Origin: Mytilisepta virgata
Lineage: Eukaryota; Mollusca; Bivalvia; Mytilida; Mytilidae
Direction of reading: 5' to 3'
DNA: 64,000 nucleotides
NCBI GenBank assembly: GCA_028015205.1
Contig: CM051520.1
Coordinates: 33,657,528-33,721,527 of the forward strand
In this document: in pieces, positions 25,200-37,296 of the stretch
Position numbering within the stretch: position 1 is the stretch's first letter
Layout of the letters: each line of letters begins with the position of its first letter
Program-made: the position numbers and the translations under genes
Notes under the pieces: generated by a model
Told to the model about the DNA's origin: nothing
Seen by the model: only the letters and a program-made list of their open reading frames with translations
Database searches by the model: none

Positions 25200-27196
25200 C
25201 GTGATGACGGCTGTAAAATATCCTGAGCGATGACTTCAACTTATCTCTGATAAAACCCTGGTTAAGAAGCTTGTGTGGCAGCAGTTATCATCTTTTTCGA
25301 AAGTCATGGTAACTCACGCATGCTCTTGAATATCGGATAAACTGAGAAACGTAGACGCCATATGCAGGTGATGCTGGTATATTGCTACTCAAGAAGAGAA
25401 AGTTAACAAAAGTCGAAGTCATCACGTTTGTCATAAATTTTGGTCTTCTCTAATTGTCTATTTCGAGAAACAAATCCAAATATGAAGCGAACTTTGATGT
25501 ATCTGTAGTATCCTTAATTTCAAGTTCACTGGGGTAGATGAGATGTAGAAAGTCTTGGAATTTATCGTTATTTAACGAAAACACGTCATCTATATAACGA
25601 AACGTGAAATTAAAGGATTGGGCTAGTTTCTTTTTGTTTTCACGTAGAAGCTCTTGAATGAAGTCCGCTTCATATGAGTACAGAAACAGATCGGCGAGGA
25701 GATGAGCACAGTTGGTTCACATTGGAATGCGGATGTTTTGTTGAAAAATTCGACCGCTAAATTCAACAAATATGTTGTCTATGAGAAAATCTAAAATTTT
25801 TTGTAATTTCATCTTAAGAATACTTTTTGTCAAATTCAGACTGGCTCTTAACGAAATAACTCTAACTAAAATTAGAAATTTATACCTGTGTGTGCCATTT
25901 TTCTTGCAAAAATATAGAATGTGGTATGGTAGTATAGAGTGTAGCCAAAGATTTAGATTTTAGATACTGTAGTAAATTTTTTGAGTTTTTTAGAATCAAC
26001 ATCTGATTGACGCCACTGGTGGAATTTGATGTTTCACAGTAATTATGAAGGCCCTCTTTAATACAAGTCAATATGAGTGTTAAAATCTTTAAAAGAGGTT
26101 TCGTAGAGCAATTAGCTGACTCAGCAATATATCTTTGTTTAAACGGATTCTTATGTAGTTTAGGAATTCAATAAAGAGCAGGAAGGTCCATTTCTTCACC
26201 ATTTGTAGAAATGCCAAAGGAATGAAGTACGGTCTGGTGGTTATCAAGGACTTCCTGCTTAGTGAGTGTGGTCGGTGTATAAGTTGGGTTACCTGCAGTG
26301 TTATCTATTCCGAACTCGTTTCTAAGACACTCGAAATAATAGTTCTTGCAGACAAAAACTATGTTATTGGGGGCTTTTTCCGCTGGGACAATTATATATT
26401 TGCCATGGAGGCGAGTCAAGGTTTCAACAACCTTAGGGTCTCTAAAGATGGGTGTAGCTTTGGTGCTCATAGACCCTGAAGTTTTTAATTCGGACCTGTA
26501 TCATTGACCTAATAGCCTTCACCCACTATGAAAGTGTGTCAGCAGGTTCCTGTTCCTTTGAAGTCCATTTTCTGGCATAATCCTCAACAGGGGGTTTAGA
26601 CTTCAGGTCATCGCAATGCCCGTTTGTAATTGAAAATCTTGATTGCAATAGGTTTTGTATAGGAATAAGAAATAAATGGACCAGTTTGCAATTGGTCTTT
26701 CTTTGAAATGTGGAGGACATTTAGATTATACTGTTTTGTGGTGAATGATATTGCTGAGATTTATGGCATCCAAGCCTTTATTAACAACGTTAACCTTAAG
26801 GAACGACCTTTGGTGAGATTCGTCGTTATGGATGCGAACTGGTTTGAATAATCTATGAGAAGCAATATCCGATACCACAGCAGCGAGTATGTATTCAGCT
26901 GAATTAAAATTCTTGATTTGCTGCTCCATTTCTTTTTTGTAGAGTGGGCGAAGTTTAGTTCGAATGTGATGGAATCGTAAAGGTTTTTGTATATACGGCA
27001 ATAAATCATTCAAAGAGATGTCATGGTCGATAGGAGAAGTGTTATGTCGATGACCATGACTGTGTCTACGGCGTGAAGTCGAATTGAAAATATTCATCAC
27101 ATTGATATCGCTGTATTTTGGGCCTGAACGATTTCCAATAGTTTCAATTTTATCATTACATCCATATGGCGTAATGGTACCCAATTCCTTTACCAA
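25200..27196 (-). pseudogene. Penelope-like retroelement reverse transcriptase (decayed)
   Basis: Read on the minus strand from 27196 downward. An N-terminal segment (26726-27196) ends in VVNKGLDAINLSNIIHHKTV. Next comes a block with KYIIVPAEKAPNNIVFVCKNYY (26168-26470), then an IPKLHKNPF-type palm lead, then LKNSKNLLQYLKSKS and TLYTTIPH (25880-26071; TLYTTIPH near 25907-25942). The catalytic YIDD motif lies at 25585-25596, followed by a YPSELEIKDT stretch. Motif order and wording match the reverse transcriptase of Penelope-like elements. The frame is broken by a stop after LPALY (about 26168), further stops near 25710 and 25445, and decay below 25430, so it is inactive. The 3' GIY-YIG portion is not visible here. 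Confidence 0.8.
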
Positions 27197-28083
27197 AATT
27201 ATTCTGTTTGTCTGCGATTGGGTGTGCTGAGGTTTGTATTATTAGTATTAAGATATGATGTAATGAAATACGTACACTTAAAAGAAGAGACACATTATAA
27301 ATGACAAGTAGCACAAGGTACCACTTATGTGACAAGTTGTACCAGTTATATTTGTATGTAATTTTTGACCCTTTGGATTTTTTTTATCTAGATGGATGTT
27401 GAGTTTTAAATTCATCGCTGAGAACTTAAAGATGAAAAGCTGTAATGAAAGCGCAATGAACTTTAATTTTATCCAATATTTGCATGGAACACCAAGTTGC
27501 ACAAGCCAATGTCTATATCTACTGATTCATGCATATGGTTTTGCACTTTATCATGATTTTTCATTATCTAATATATGATGTAATGTAATGAAATCGATTT
27601 CCGACGTGCAATTTGAATGTATTCATGCAGAACCACAAACCTAAACCGAAAGCAGTCAAACAGAGGAAAAACACCGGTACAATTATTTCATGAATTAATT
27701 CTTAAGGATGGACAAAAATTCCATCTGGAAGTTGTCAAACTGAAATGAAAAAAATACGACAAAGTACTTAATTTGGACGTTTTATTTTTTTACATCTTTT
27801 ATTCGGTACATTTTGGAATCTGTATATAATGCCGTACATGTATCTATAAGGAAAATATAATAGTGTTACTTAAGTAGCCACAGTCGTCTCTGTTATTACA
27901 TATAAATAAATTAAATAAGTATTTCAAGTAGCCTATCATAAAGTATCATATGTACTTACCTCTGTATGGGAAAACCCCCGATTTTAAATAATAAGTGCAA
28001 ATGCATTTTGGAGTCATTATTAACTCCTTGTAAATTAGAAAAAGTTAATTTTCTATTCCAATAAAAAAATATATATATCAACG
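27197..28083. other. Upstream region of gene A
   Basis: AT-rich sequence between the Penelope remnant and the first coding exon. ATATATATAT lies just before the ATG, and AAAATATAATAG occurs near 27853. I see no TATA/Inr arrangement convincing enough to call a promoter. A 5' non-coding exon could lie here unseen. Confidence 0.3.
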
Positions 28084-28249
28084 ATGGATTATCAAAGGCA
28101 GAAAGACGAGAAACAGTCACTTGTACAAAAACATGGCACACTGTTGATTGTTGTTGCAGGGTTAGCTATAGTGTTTATATCATTAATAGCAATTGGCTCT
28201 ATATTTTATACTCTAGGAAAAGATAAAGGAGAGGGATCTAAGTCAAATG
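28084..28249 (+). CDS. Gene A exon 1: cytoplasmic tail and transmembrane helix
   Basis: Starts at the only in-frame ATG before the helix. Lys/Arg/Glu-rich residues precede the hydrophobic run LLIVVAGLAIVFISLIAIGS, and LGKDKGEG follows. The donor is TCAAATG/GTAAGA with one nucleotide left over (phase 1). The LGK-KG-G...SNG ending recurs in gene B exon 1. Confidence 0.85.
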
Positions 28250-31200
28250 GTAAGAGATTATATAATTGGTATAAACTTATATTGTAATTAATCAATCTTT
28301 TGTTAATTTTTGTTCTTTGGCTAATATCACAATGACAAAAATTATATAGGTTTACAAAATAAAACATTTTATTTAATGACTTCCTATTAAAACTGAAGTT
28401 TCCTGTGACAGAATTTGATCTCGGCAGAGCTATATAAAGGTTCCATCGAATGCATTCAAGCACACGGGTGTGTTTCATACTCAGGTAGTTTATAGATATC
28501 TTCCAAATTTAAGTTACTTTAAAACTTTGTAAATATTATATTTATCATTTTCATACTTTTTGATGTATATTCAGATGAAAGAGATTAAAACAGAGGAATT
28601 AATTTTATGTGCTTGTGGTATTTTTTATACTCCTTTCTGAACTTGGTCTCTTGTGTAGTAACAATCATTTGAGTTTTAGAGGACGAAGGATTTTTTAATC
28701 CAGGTTTAAATATTTGATAAAAGAAAATACAAACTCTAAGATCGATGTGGCGAAAAATGCGGAATTGAATATTGTCTTGGGTCAAATAATAGTAAATTTC
28801 TTTAACAATTATGGTAAGTTCCATGTAAATTAGAAATTACAGTTAGGTGCAGACGTAACCTCTCATCAAGTTTTACTGACTGCTCTAAGCTAACTTAGAG
28901 CACTTCTGCTGACTGCTTTAGAACTGCTCTAGAATAGAATCATGACAGATTCTGACTGCTCTAAGCTGTTATGGTCAAGAACAGCTCTAACCTGTCATGG
29001 TCTAGAACAGTTATTTAACATTGTTATAGAATTGATCATGTTACCCACCCATGAATCGCATCACTGACCTGACTTTTTTTTTAAATTTTAATTTATTCAA
29101 ATTTTAATTTCATTTTTTTTAATGTTAAATTTATTTTTGTTTTTTTTTTTAATTGTAATTTTATTACTGTATTTTTATTTCTCAAGATCTTTTCTTCTTG
29201 ATTAAGTAATTATAAAAAAAGGGATGGCCACCGATGATGTGTTCTATAATGATGATATAACAATTGATGAAATGTAGCGATATCGTCGCAAAAGCAGTCG
29301 TGGACCTGGACTGTTCTAATTCTTGACCAGAGCTGTTCTAAAAAGCAGTCGTGGACCAGGACTGCTCTGATTCTTGACCAGAGCTGTTCTAAAAAGCAGT
29401 CGTGGACCAGAACTGCTCTAATTCTTGACCAGAGCTGTTCTTCTTCCTGACAGCTCTAAATTAAGAAAGAGCAGTTCTCAGAACTGTTCTAAGTACTGCT
29501 CTGCAAGTTAACTTGGAGGAGAGGTTATGACTGGTTGCAACTGTACACACTTTTACAAGCGAATAAAGATATTCAAGGATATTCTGTAATTTTAGAAAAA
29601 AGGCACACAAAAGAAGTAAATCAATTGAAAGATAGTGAACTATTTTTGAAAAATGCGAGTGAGCACTAATCGATTTTATTGATTAATTGTAGTTGGTGCC
29701 ATTACAGCAGCCCAGATGAGTTCTGCTGGCATGACTGGCGCCATGAATTTTACAGACCTAGGTACAGGTATGAAAATTTGGTAAATTTAAACAACACACC
29801 TTAGTTTTTTACTTCAATTTCTAAATTCGTTTGGTTTTTAGAGAACATTAAATGTAATATTATAAATACACATCACAACGCGGACATTGATAATCAGATA
29901 TCATTGACATGGCAATAATGTATTAAAACTATGATGCTAAATTAGGTAATATTGTACAATTATGCAGGAACCCATCCTGCATTAACGTAGGCAAATTTAT
30001 ATATATATATGTATATGCATGATTATTTCCCTTCAAATTTTGTTTTATTTAAATTCACTTTCATGCATGCATTATTGATTAACATATTAGGTATCTTAAG
30101 GATTTTTTTTTTCAAAACCACAGAGCATTGATTTTTACTAATGTAAAAATAGAGTGAGGTTTTGGAAGGAATTTTATCAATAACAAAAACAAAAAACAAA
30201 AAACAAAAAACAAAAACAAAAAACCCCCAAAAATAGAAAAGAAAAAAAAGGATGACCAACAGATTTCTGCCAATTAATTTGACAGCTCACATGGTCTACT
30301 ATTTGCTATATAATTTGTGGTATTTCTAAGCGTGTTTAATTTTCATTGGAAATTAGAACAATTTGTGAGAATTTTAATCAACTCTTTTATTTCTCAGATA
30401 CTCGGGATATTTAACGATTTGTTTTCACCTTTTGAAAAAGATTGAGGCAGTTTACACTTCGCGGTTAATGAAGCAGAAAAACCAAAGCTGAATAAATCAA
30501 ATCATGTGCGAAGTATGAAATGTTCAAAATTTCAATGCAATCCTTTTCATTTTTCAAATCATTTTCCTCACAAAATGTTGATTTTCTTTTACTAAATAAC
30601 TCATTTACGTTTGCAATATGGTTATTACTATTATAACTTCGGTCACCCGACCAATCGTTACAACTGTTATTAAATAAATCTTATTATGAACACAACGGTT
30701 ACATTCGGTTATTGTAAACTTAAAAAAAAAATTAACATATATTTATTACAAATAAAATGATAAAATATTTTCTTATGTTTTAGACATTCTAAAGGAGTTC
30801 GCATCACAGGATGGGAGTTTTATTTTAACAGTCATGTCAGCTGTAGATTCAATTAGAAAACAGAAAATCCAGGGTGAGACATTTGCATACATTAACTGCA
30901 GGACAATCTATGGTTTACAGTTACTGAGTTAAATTTCTAAATCACCACGGGCACGCATTGTATTCAGGTTTTCCTATTTAAAGACGAGTTATAATTTTCA
31001 CCAAAACACGGACAAGGATTACTTTGAAATAGTTTGCAGCCTGGAAACACAAGCAATTACAGTTAAACGCGCATACACACACAAAATTTAAAAATTATAA
31101 TACTGCATACTAAAATCTATGCTCCTTTCTAAACTAAAAGTCAACTAATGTGCTTCGAAAAGATAAGAAATTCCTAGCCAATTTATTACACCCGATGTTA

Positions 31201-34200
31201 TGTAGTAGTTTCAGATTATGAAAGGCTCATGTTAAGGATGTTCGCTGCTCAGTTTCAAAATAACAAGCTTTTCATAACACTGGTAAATATTGATATTGGA
31301 TTAATAAAGGAACTAAAAGAGCGAAAAAAATATTATAGGTCCGATGGCTTATTATTGTGCATGCAAAAGATTTATGAAAAGAAAAATTGGTGTTAGCAGG
31401 AAAAATAATTTATGGCATTCAAATGGATAAAAACATCTGACAAAAATCCCAAAAAATGACCAGCGAACATCTTTAATTGTTGTTCAGCATTATGAATTTC
31501 ATCTGAAGTCATCTAAAACGAATAAGTAACGCCTTTTCTTTACAAAAATACCATATATTTTTAGCACAAATGGATGTTATACAGTTGAAAGAAGGTGTAA
31601 AGAATATGATTGCTGATATATCTGATGCCAGTGAGTTATTTTTAGTTGAGTAAGATTGAAGCACATCTCGAAACCCAGAAGAATTAGATTTATAAAACTC
31701 CATTTTAGACCGTCTATGTAATATCTACTTTTTAATATCTTCTACTATTTAACATATTTTATTTACAGATTTGAAGCACGTGTACAAAACAGCTTCATCT
31801 GTGTAAAAAGAGTGTACAGAAAAAGTGAGATCCGACAGAGGTTTTAAAAACAACAGGAGAGTCCTTTCCTTATTTTTTAACATATTACACTAGTTGCATT
31901 CGGATCACCTTTGCTAACCACCAGGTTATACATGTACAAAATGTCTAGGGGGTTGAATAATTCTATAAACTAATCCCAGGTGCCAAATTCTTTCTGCATT
32001 TCTGGATAAACCGTCATCAGGACCAAAACTGTAGAAACTAAAAATATCACCAAAACTAATTAAATATTGTAAGCAATTAATTTTATGTATAGGCGTTAAT
32101 TGTAGACAAGCGAACAGGAGGCAAATTGTTTGGTTTGGCAGGTAATACAACAAGAAAAAGGTTATACCTTGTTAAAATACGCATTTTTATGTATAACTCG
32201 TAGTCTTTACTCTCACTTTTTTGTAGGAAAATAAATACTAGAACTGTGAGGGGACCTCCCTTACTATACCCCCGCTGCTCTTAATTTAATGCACTAGGGC
32301 ATCCTTATCATGGTGAATTGTCTCACAATTTCTAAGCCCAACTGGGTATAAATGAGGGAACAAAAGGGTATGAAATCATGGGAAAAAGTATTGGACCTGG
32401 ACATACTTCGCATGCGCACATCTACGTACTAGGATCTAACAGTATGCAAAGTTGAATGAACCTCTGATAAAGCATGTTTGAGAAACTGTGGGTTCAAAAA
32501 ACAAACTGGGGGATAGACAGAATTTCTAAGTCAAAAAGGGTATAAAATTATGGGAAAAAGTATTGGACCAGGACATACTTTACATGCGCACATCTACGTC
32601 AATGTACGTACTAAGACCTAACAGTATGCAAAGTTTCATTAACCTCTGATAAGGCATGCTGATTCCTATATACCCCCCCCCCCCCCCCCCACATGAAACT
32701 TTCTTTGCAGGGGGTATAATTAATACATTACCATATATATGGGTCAAGAGTTGATACCTGGTACGATATAGATGGATTTCTAGGTCCTGTATTAATGTTT
32801 ATCATATACTGCTCAAGAATTATTCCGAATGCACTCTGTCTGATATGGCCATATCAGCCAGACTACGTGACACACCTGGTCTGGTGATGCCATATCAGCC
32901 CGGATACGTTCGAATATCACTTAAAAGATGGGTTATTAGCCTGAGGTTGCAAATAGTTATGGGTTGTTCACTTCCGGTCGTTACACATATTGATTTGTTA
33001 TTTTTTCCCATTTAACTCTTTGTTTTTGGTTTCCGATAACAATATAATGAAATTCATATGTATAACAAAGGTCATTCATATGAAGAATTATTGATCCAAA
33101 TTCCCCAATAGGAATTGTCTCTCTTTTCCTACTTGCGTCTGTAAACTTTTAGAAACTCCTGCATGTCTTTGAATAAAGGTCGAAAGAACTATGTCAACTA
33201 ATGCAAACACGAATACTCTTTACCGTTATCTCTTTTTCAAGATTATTGCCGTTTTGGATGGGAGAGAAATGATGATATGTGTTATTATATTTCAACTATG
33301 AAGAAGTCGTGGTTCGGAGCTCAGGTAAACTCAAAATAAATGAATATATTATATTAAACATAATTAAGAGATATTTTTTTTTATCATTGCGAAAATGCGA
33401 CAGGGTAAAGATCGCACTAAATCGGTTTTTGATATTTTTACATTTAGTTTTACTATAAAATGTACACTTATTTCACTCACTTATTTTGTAATATTATCTC
33501 TTCACGAAAATTTACAATAAAAAATTGCACACAAAAATTTCTGAATTCTTACGTTTAAAAAATGATATTGCATGTTATATTGTGCTTACCTCAAATCACA
33601 TCCAGCATGTTCAACATACACAATTCGTGAGAGCAAGATATACAATTTTCTTCCTATTCCCTCTGAATTTGAGATTTTGTTCGTTATCACAGATTAGTCG
33701 GCGGACGTCTACAGCCATTCTTAGGCGAAGATATACATGTACAAATGTACTTCACATAGATGTAAAAAATTTCAGTCTGTGACACCAAACTAAAATTTCA
33801 ACAAATAATGTCTTATGTTAAATGACTCGTTCTTTAAATTGGAATATTTTTGTTATCTTTGAAAAATCATAAAACATTTACTTTTTAAAATTTATATTAG
33901 ATTCTTTGCCACGAACTGGATGCATACCTCGTAGAAATTCCGAATGCACAAACGAATAATTTTATTAAAAGCCTTATAACAAGAAAGGGAGGTAAGTATG
34001 TCAGTAAATATTTTTTAACCAATGAAATAGAATGTACTACAATCTCATGGTTCTGATAGGGGGTGTTATAACACTTAACATACATATATGTAAATGTACC
34101 TGCGATCCACGACAACGCCAATGGCTAAAAGAGAGCAGAAGAATATGACAAAATAAAACGGAAAAAATATTTTCAAATGCAAATTTTCTGATTTGATAGC

Positions 34201-35089
34201 GGAACGTTTACTGAGAGTACATATGAAGCGCTTTCGTGTGTATAATTCAATAAAGATACATCCACTTAAAGAATTCTTTAAAAATCTTTTATTTCCTTTG
34301 TAAATAAAATATTGTCAACAGAAAGTTTTATTTTGATTGGATGGATATTAGTTAAATTATCCTGAAAATTAATTGACAAATTTATTCGTTAAGCAATTTC
34401 GTGATATGATAATCCTTAGCAGTTCTTGTGACTGTACATTATACCGTAGGAATTTAGTTTATGGGTTTACTTTTCAATTTTTTTCAAATTCTGCTTTGAA
34501 CCCAATTGGAATGAATGTCAGATTGGAAGGTGACTGATTCTGGCTAACACTTAAGCCTCAAATTACTGATTAAGTTCGGTACCCAATATGACAAGAAAAA
34601 AGGTACCAGGTTCATAATCTAAAAAAATTTACAAAATACCCTGTGAGACAATTATCAATGGGATCATACATTTTCAGAGCTAAATTGAGTAAACAGTGTC
34701 GAGCTTAGGTCAGCTTTGCACGAGTACGTTACATGTACGAGCGTACGTGATACCTAGCTTTTAAATTTTATCAAGAAAACTTTCAAAATCAGACAGTTTC
34801 TGTACCCAAATTATACACCGAAAAATGTTGATTCGTACCAAGAGCATACACCTCTTACATTGTAGGTAGTGGCGATGTCTTCTATATTGGATTAAGTGAT
34901 ATCTCTGGCAACGAAAATTGGATATGGGATCACACTAAATACACAGTGGATTTTACTGACTGGGGTCGTAATCAGCCGAACACTAATCAGGAAGACTGTG
35001 GCACCATGGACGGGGAAGATAACCTTAAGTGGCATGACTACTCTTGTGATACTGAGTTGAGATTCATTTGCGCAACGAAAAATATCTGA
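28084..35089 (+). CDS. Gene A: type II transmembrane C-type lectin (multi-exon)
   Basis: Proposed coding exons are 28084-28249, 29693-29767, 30784-30873, 31565-31630, 33242-33324, 33901-33991 and 34866-35089. All have AG/GT borders and compatible phases, giving 795 nt and 264 residues. Residues 1-18 form a polar cytoplasmic tail, and about 19-43 a hydrophobic helix with no cleavable signal. Residues 44-133 form a stalk, and 134-264 a full CTLD. The six cysteines (135, 146, 163, 235, 251, 259) fit the long-form CTLD disulfide pattern. YIGL (197-200) replaces WIGL, QPN (227-229) stands where EPN or QPD usually specifies sugar, and WHD (246-248) replaces WND. Calcium-dependent glycan binding is therefore possible but not assured. 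Such proteins act at the cell surface in recognition. The downstream paralogue at 48510 supports a local family. A candidate extra exon with a stop lies at 31769. Confidence 0.82.
28850..29533. mobile_element. MITE in gene A intron 1
   Basis: Imperfect terminal inverted repeats: CAGACGTAACCTCTC at the left and GAGGTTATGACTG at the right, extended by matching AAGTT segments. The interior is packed with short inverted motifs (GCTCTAAG, AGAGCAGT, AGAACAGCTCTAA). Three tandem units share GCAGTCGTGGACC and TTGACCAGAGCTGTTCT between about 29293 and 29440. The transcript could fold extensively. Confidence 0.75.
29693..29767 (+). CDS. Gene A exon 2: stalk segment
   Basis: 75 nt, phase 1-1, acceptor AATTGTAG, donor GTATGA. 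Encodes VGAITAAQMSS... with Ala, Gly, Met and Thr richness and an N-F-T glycosylation site. Aligns with gene B exon 58294-58368, which has identical length and a V-x-x-I-x-A-A-Q start. Confidence 0.8.
30180..30237. repeat. (CAAAAA)n low-complexity run
   Basis: Repeated CAAAAA/CAAAAAA units in gene A intron 2. The phenylalanine-rich opposite-strand frame at 30023-30259 is an artefact of it. Confidence 0.85.
30784..30873 (+). CDS. Gene A exon 3: stalk segment
   Basis: 90 nt, phase 1-1, acceptor TGTTTTAG, donor GTGAGA. Encodes DILKEFASQDGS...VDSIRKQKIQ, an amphipathic stretch that could form part of a helical stalk. Confidence 0.78.
31232..31476. mobile_element. MITE with TTAA ends (copy 2), gene A intron 3
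   Basis: Left TTAAGGATGTTCGCTG and right CAGCGAACATCTTTAA form a 16-bp inverted repeat with one mismatch. TTAA at both borders suits a piggyBac-type duplication. Related to the copy at 2713-3111. Confidence 0.75.
31565..31630 (+). CDS. Gene A exon 4: stalk segment
   Basis: 66 nt, phase 1-1, acceptor ATTTTTAG, donor GTGAGT. Encodes AQMDVIQLKEGVKNMIADIS, with spaced hydrophobic residues typical of a coiled coil. Its leftover A joins the AT of the first lectin exon to make Asn133. Confidence 0.78.
31769..31806 (+). CDS. Gene A candidate alternative terminal exon
   Basis: Follows a good acceptor (ATTTTATTTACAG), reads in the phase left by exon 4 and encodes NLKHVYKTASSV before TAA at 31804. I see no donor that would keep the downstream lectin frame. 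Using it would yield a membrane protein without the CTLD. It may equally be a degenerate stalk exon that is always skipped. No canonical AATAAA is close by. Confidence 0.35.
32262..32720 (+). mobile_element. Non-autonomous element with TATACCCCC ends, gene A intron
   Basis: Begins ACTATACCCCCGCTGC and ends CTTTGCAGGGGGTATAAT, an inverted pair. It contains two similar units sharing GGGAAAAAGTATTGGACC, CATGCGCACATCTACGT and CAGTATGCAAAGTT (near 32378 and 32550). A C-run at about 32671-32690 precedes the right end. Same terminal block as the element ending near 20520. Confidence 0.6.
33242..33324 (+). CDS. Gene A exon 6: CTLD part 1
   Basis: Acceptor TTTTTCAAG, donor CAG/GTAAAC. Encodes YCRFGWERNDDMCYYIS...SWFGAQ, the classic start of a long-form CTLD with the first two cysteines, W-E and the SW-x-A-Q helix. 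Ends in phase 0. Confidence 0.9.
33901..33991 (+). CDS. Gene A exon 7: CTLD part 2
   Basis: Acceptor TTTATATTAG, donor GGAG/GTAAGT. Encodes ILCHELDAYLVEIPNAQTNN and onward. This is the C-x-x-L/x-AYLVEI core helix and strand found in nearly every CTLD. Confidence 0.9.
34866..35089 (+). CDS. Gene A exon 8: CTLD part 3 and stop
   Basis: Acceptor TACATTGTAG. Encodes YIGLSD, NWIWDH, DWGRNQPN, EDCGTM, LKWHDYSC and FICA in canonical order and ends with TGA at 35087. Sugar-site positions are QPN and WHD. A possible poly(A) signal AATAAA lies well downstream near 35832. Confidence 0.92.
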
Positions 35090-36120
35090 TTTCGTCTTTA
35101 TTCTTTTAGAATATTAAGGAAATACAGCTTCATTATAAATTCTGTTAATTTTTAGTCCTTCAGAAAATGAGCCGTGAAACTCGAACTTGCCAAAAAGCTC
35201 CTTACCCACATTAAAATAATATCATATATAAAACGACAAAATATAAGATTTAAATTCAAATGTCCTGGCTTGATACACAAAGTGCAAATATTGAAATTAA
35301 ATGCTTCATTTTAGTTATTTTAAATCGGGTTGTAAAAGCGTTTACATTCAGCGTAAGTATTTGTTATTGAGTGCTTCGGCAATTTGAGCAAAATTTGCTA
35401 AGCGTTTACAGCACGAGTAAATACAAAAACGAAGTATTAATCAATTATTCATGTGATACAACGACTGAAGACATTGGTAAAACTGACACCCGGCGTTTTA
35501 CATTAAGTTAAATTTAGATTACCAAATTATGATGTTAGGATTGCAAAGCTGACGCTTTCGCGGAATATTTGAGTAATCACCATGATCATTTACAACAACC
35601 ACAACTATTGCTGAAGTTGTAGTTTTCAAAACGTATGGAATTTATTTCCATTGTATTTGGAGAATATTATGCAAACAGAAAAGCACTTATCATGAACGGG
35701 TTTTCCCATCCTAGTTTCTACTGTAATATCGTGAATAAATGCTAAAGTCTCGGTAGTAACCCACAGGAACTTGTTAGTTACTTAATATTTTTTTCACAGG
35801 GCTACAAATATGATATTAACTACAATTCTAAAATAAATTTACTCTTTCTCCTAATGACTTGAAGACTTGTAATTCATACTGGCCTCTCACGAATACTGCC
35901 GATTTCTATTCAACTCTATGACGAGCTAGCATTAAATCTTTTGTGGGAGTGTTATTTCAGACCTTTTCGTTTGGTAGAGTGCAGCTATAAGAGCCTGAGC
36001 TAGTTTTACAGTTAAGACGAGCACATTCTGTCTCTGCTATCTTAATTATCTAATTTTGCAGTTCTTGCAAGCGGTCACCTTGTTGGCAATTATACTATAT
36101 TTTTTTAGTGTGTTTTATAC
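35090..36120. other. 3' flank of gene A
   Basis: AT-rich sequence presumably holding the 3' UTR. No further exon recognised. Confidence 0.35.
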
Positions 36121-36124
36121 ACCA

Positions 36125-36330
36125 GAGTGTAAGGATATATAAGGGGGAGGGTTTGGGTACCCATAGTACCGGTTTAACTCTACCACTGTTCAGTGTCTGT
36201 ACCAAGTCAGACTATCCTTGACTGTTGTGCTCAAGTTTGTGTTTTGTACTCTTTTATGTTATTTTTTGTCCGAGGTTCTGTCAGTTGTGTTGCTTTGATT
36301 GATTGGTATGTGAATTTTGACCTTTCCTGA
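36125..36330 (+). repeat. Dispersed repeat fragment (related to 1660-1720)
   Basis: Shares the GTACTCTTTT...TTTTTTGTCCG-GGTTCTGTC pattern with the left part of the window, preceded by CAGTGTCTGTACCAAGTCAG. Family unknown; probably the end of a retroelement. Confidence 0.45.
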
Positions 36331-36936
36331 TATCCCTTTTGTTGTTTGTTTAATATAAAACTATAGGTTTCTGGAAATTTAGGACTTTCATAACTACTTG
36401 TCTTGTTTAAAGACTTGTCATAAGATACATGTACCAATAGTTTCCATTATTAAATCAACTGTTATGTCTTCCCTTGCGGATGAATACACAACATTCTTTC
36501 ATTTTCTTGTAAAATGTCATTTCCTGTTGTTACGATGGTTACTTTACTAATTGAAAAACAACAAAGTTCTGTTGTTTGTAAATTACGAATTACGATTAGA
36601 TAAATGACACGTCACCGGCAATTCAATTGATTTTTGTCTAAAAAATACTAATCTTCTTATCTTTCACAATGTAAACCCCAAAAAGATGAACTGTATGCGT
36701 GTTGAGCGTTCCGCTGACGATGCTTTAATAATATATTGAATCTTTATGGAGATTGGTAAGCAATGAGCTAAAGCATGTTACAACACTATGACTGCAATCC
36801 AAAACCAACAGGAGATATTTTAGAGTAGAAATCATTGAGGTGTTGGCAATGCTGAATCCTCGGATTTTATCATTTACTTCCATTATGAATGCTAAAAGTT
36901 TTAATGCCAATTTAATAAAAATTTACCCGACCTTTA

Positions 36937-37296
36937 GGGGACGACCATTTGATATTCTGGGGGGATGAAACTCATTTTCAGACATTTCAAAAACATTAAT
37001 ATTTATATATGGTGTAGTTTATATATTATTAAAAGATTTGGGAAGTTTTGCCCGAAAAAAATATGAAAAACGACGAATTTTGGTAGAATCTGGTGCCATC
37101 TCATGCTTTAAAACATGGATTTATAAAATGGTTTAAAAGACCTGCCGAGTTATTTTTCAATACATTGTAGGTCAGGTTATCTATTTTCAAACCACAGAAC
37201 AAACCATTCATTTTTGTTATTATCAAGGCTGAGTTATTTATTTTCAAAATCCTCCTGCCCCCCCCCCCCCCCCCAGAATATCAAATGGTCGTCCCC
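36937..37296. mobile_element. MITE with 26-28-bp inverted ends and TTA duplication
   Basis: Left GGGGACGACCATTTGATATT and right AATATCAAATGGTCGTCCCC are exact inverses, extended by CTGGGGGG and CCCCCCAG. TTA flanks both sides (36934-36936 and 37297-37299), an apparent 3-bp target duplication. A homopolymer C-run (about 37257-37274) lies inside the right end. The 360-bp interior is non-coding. Confidence 0.88.
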
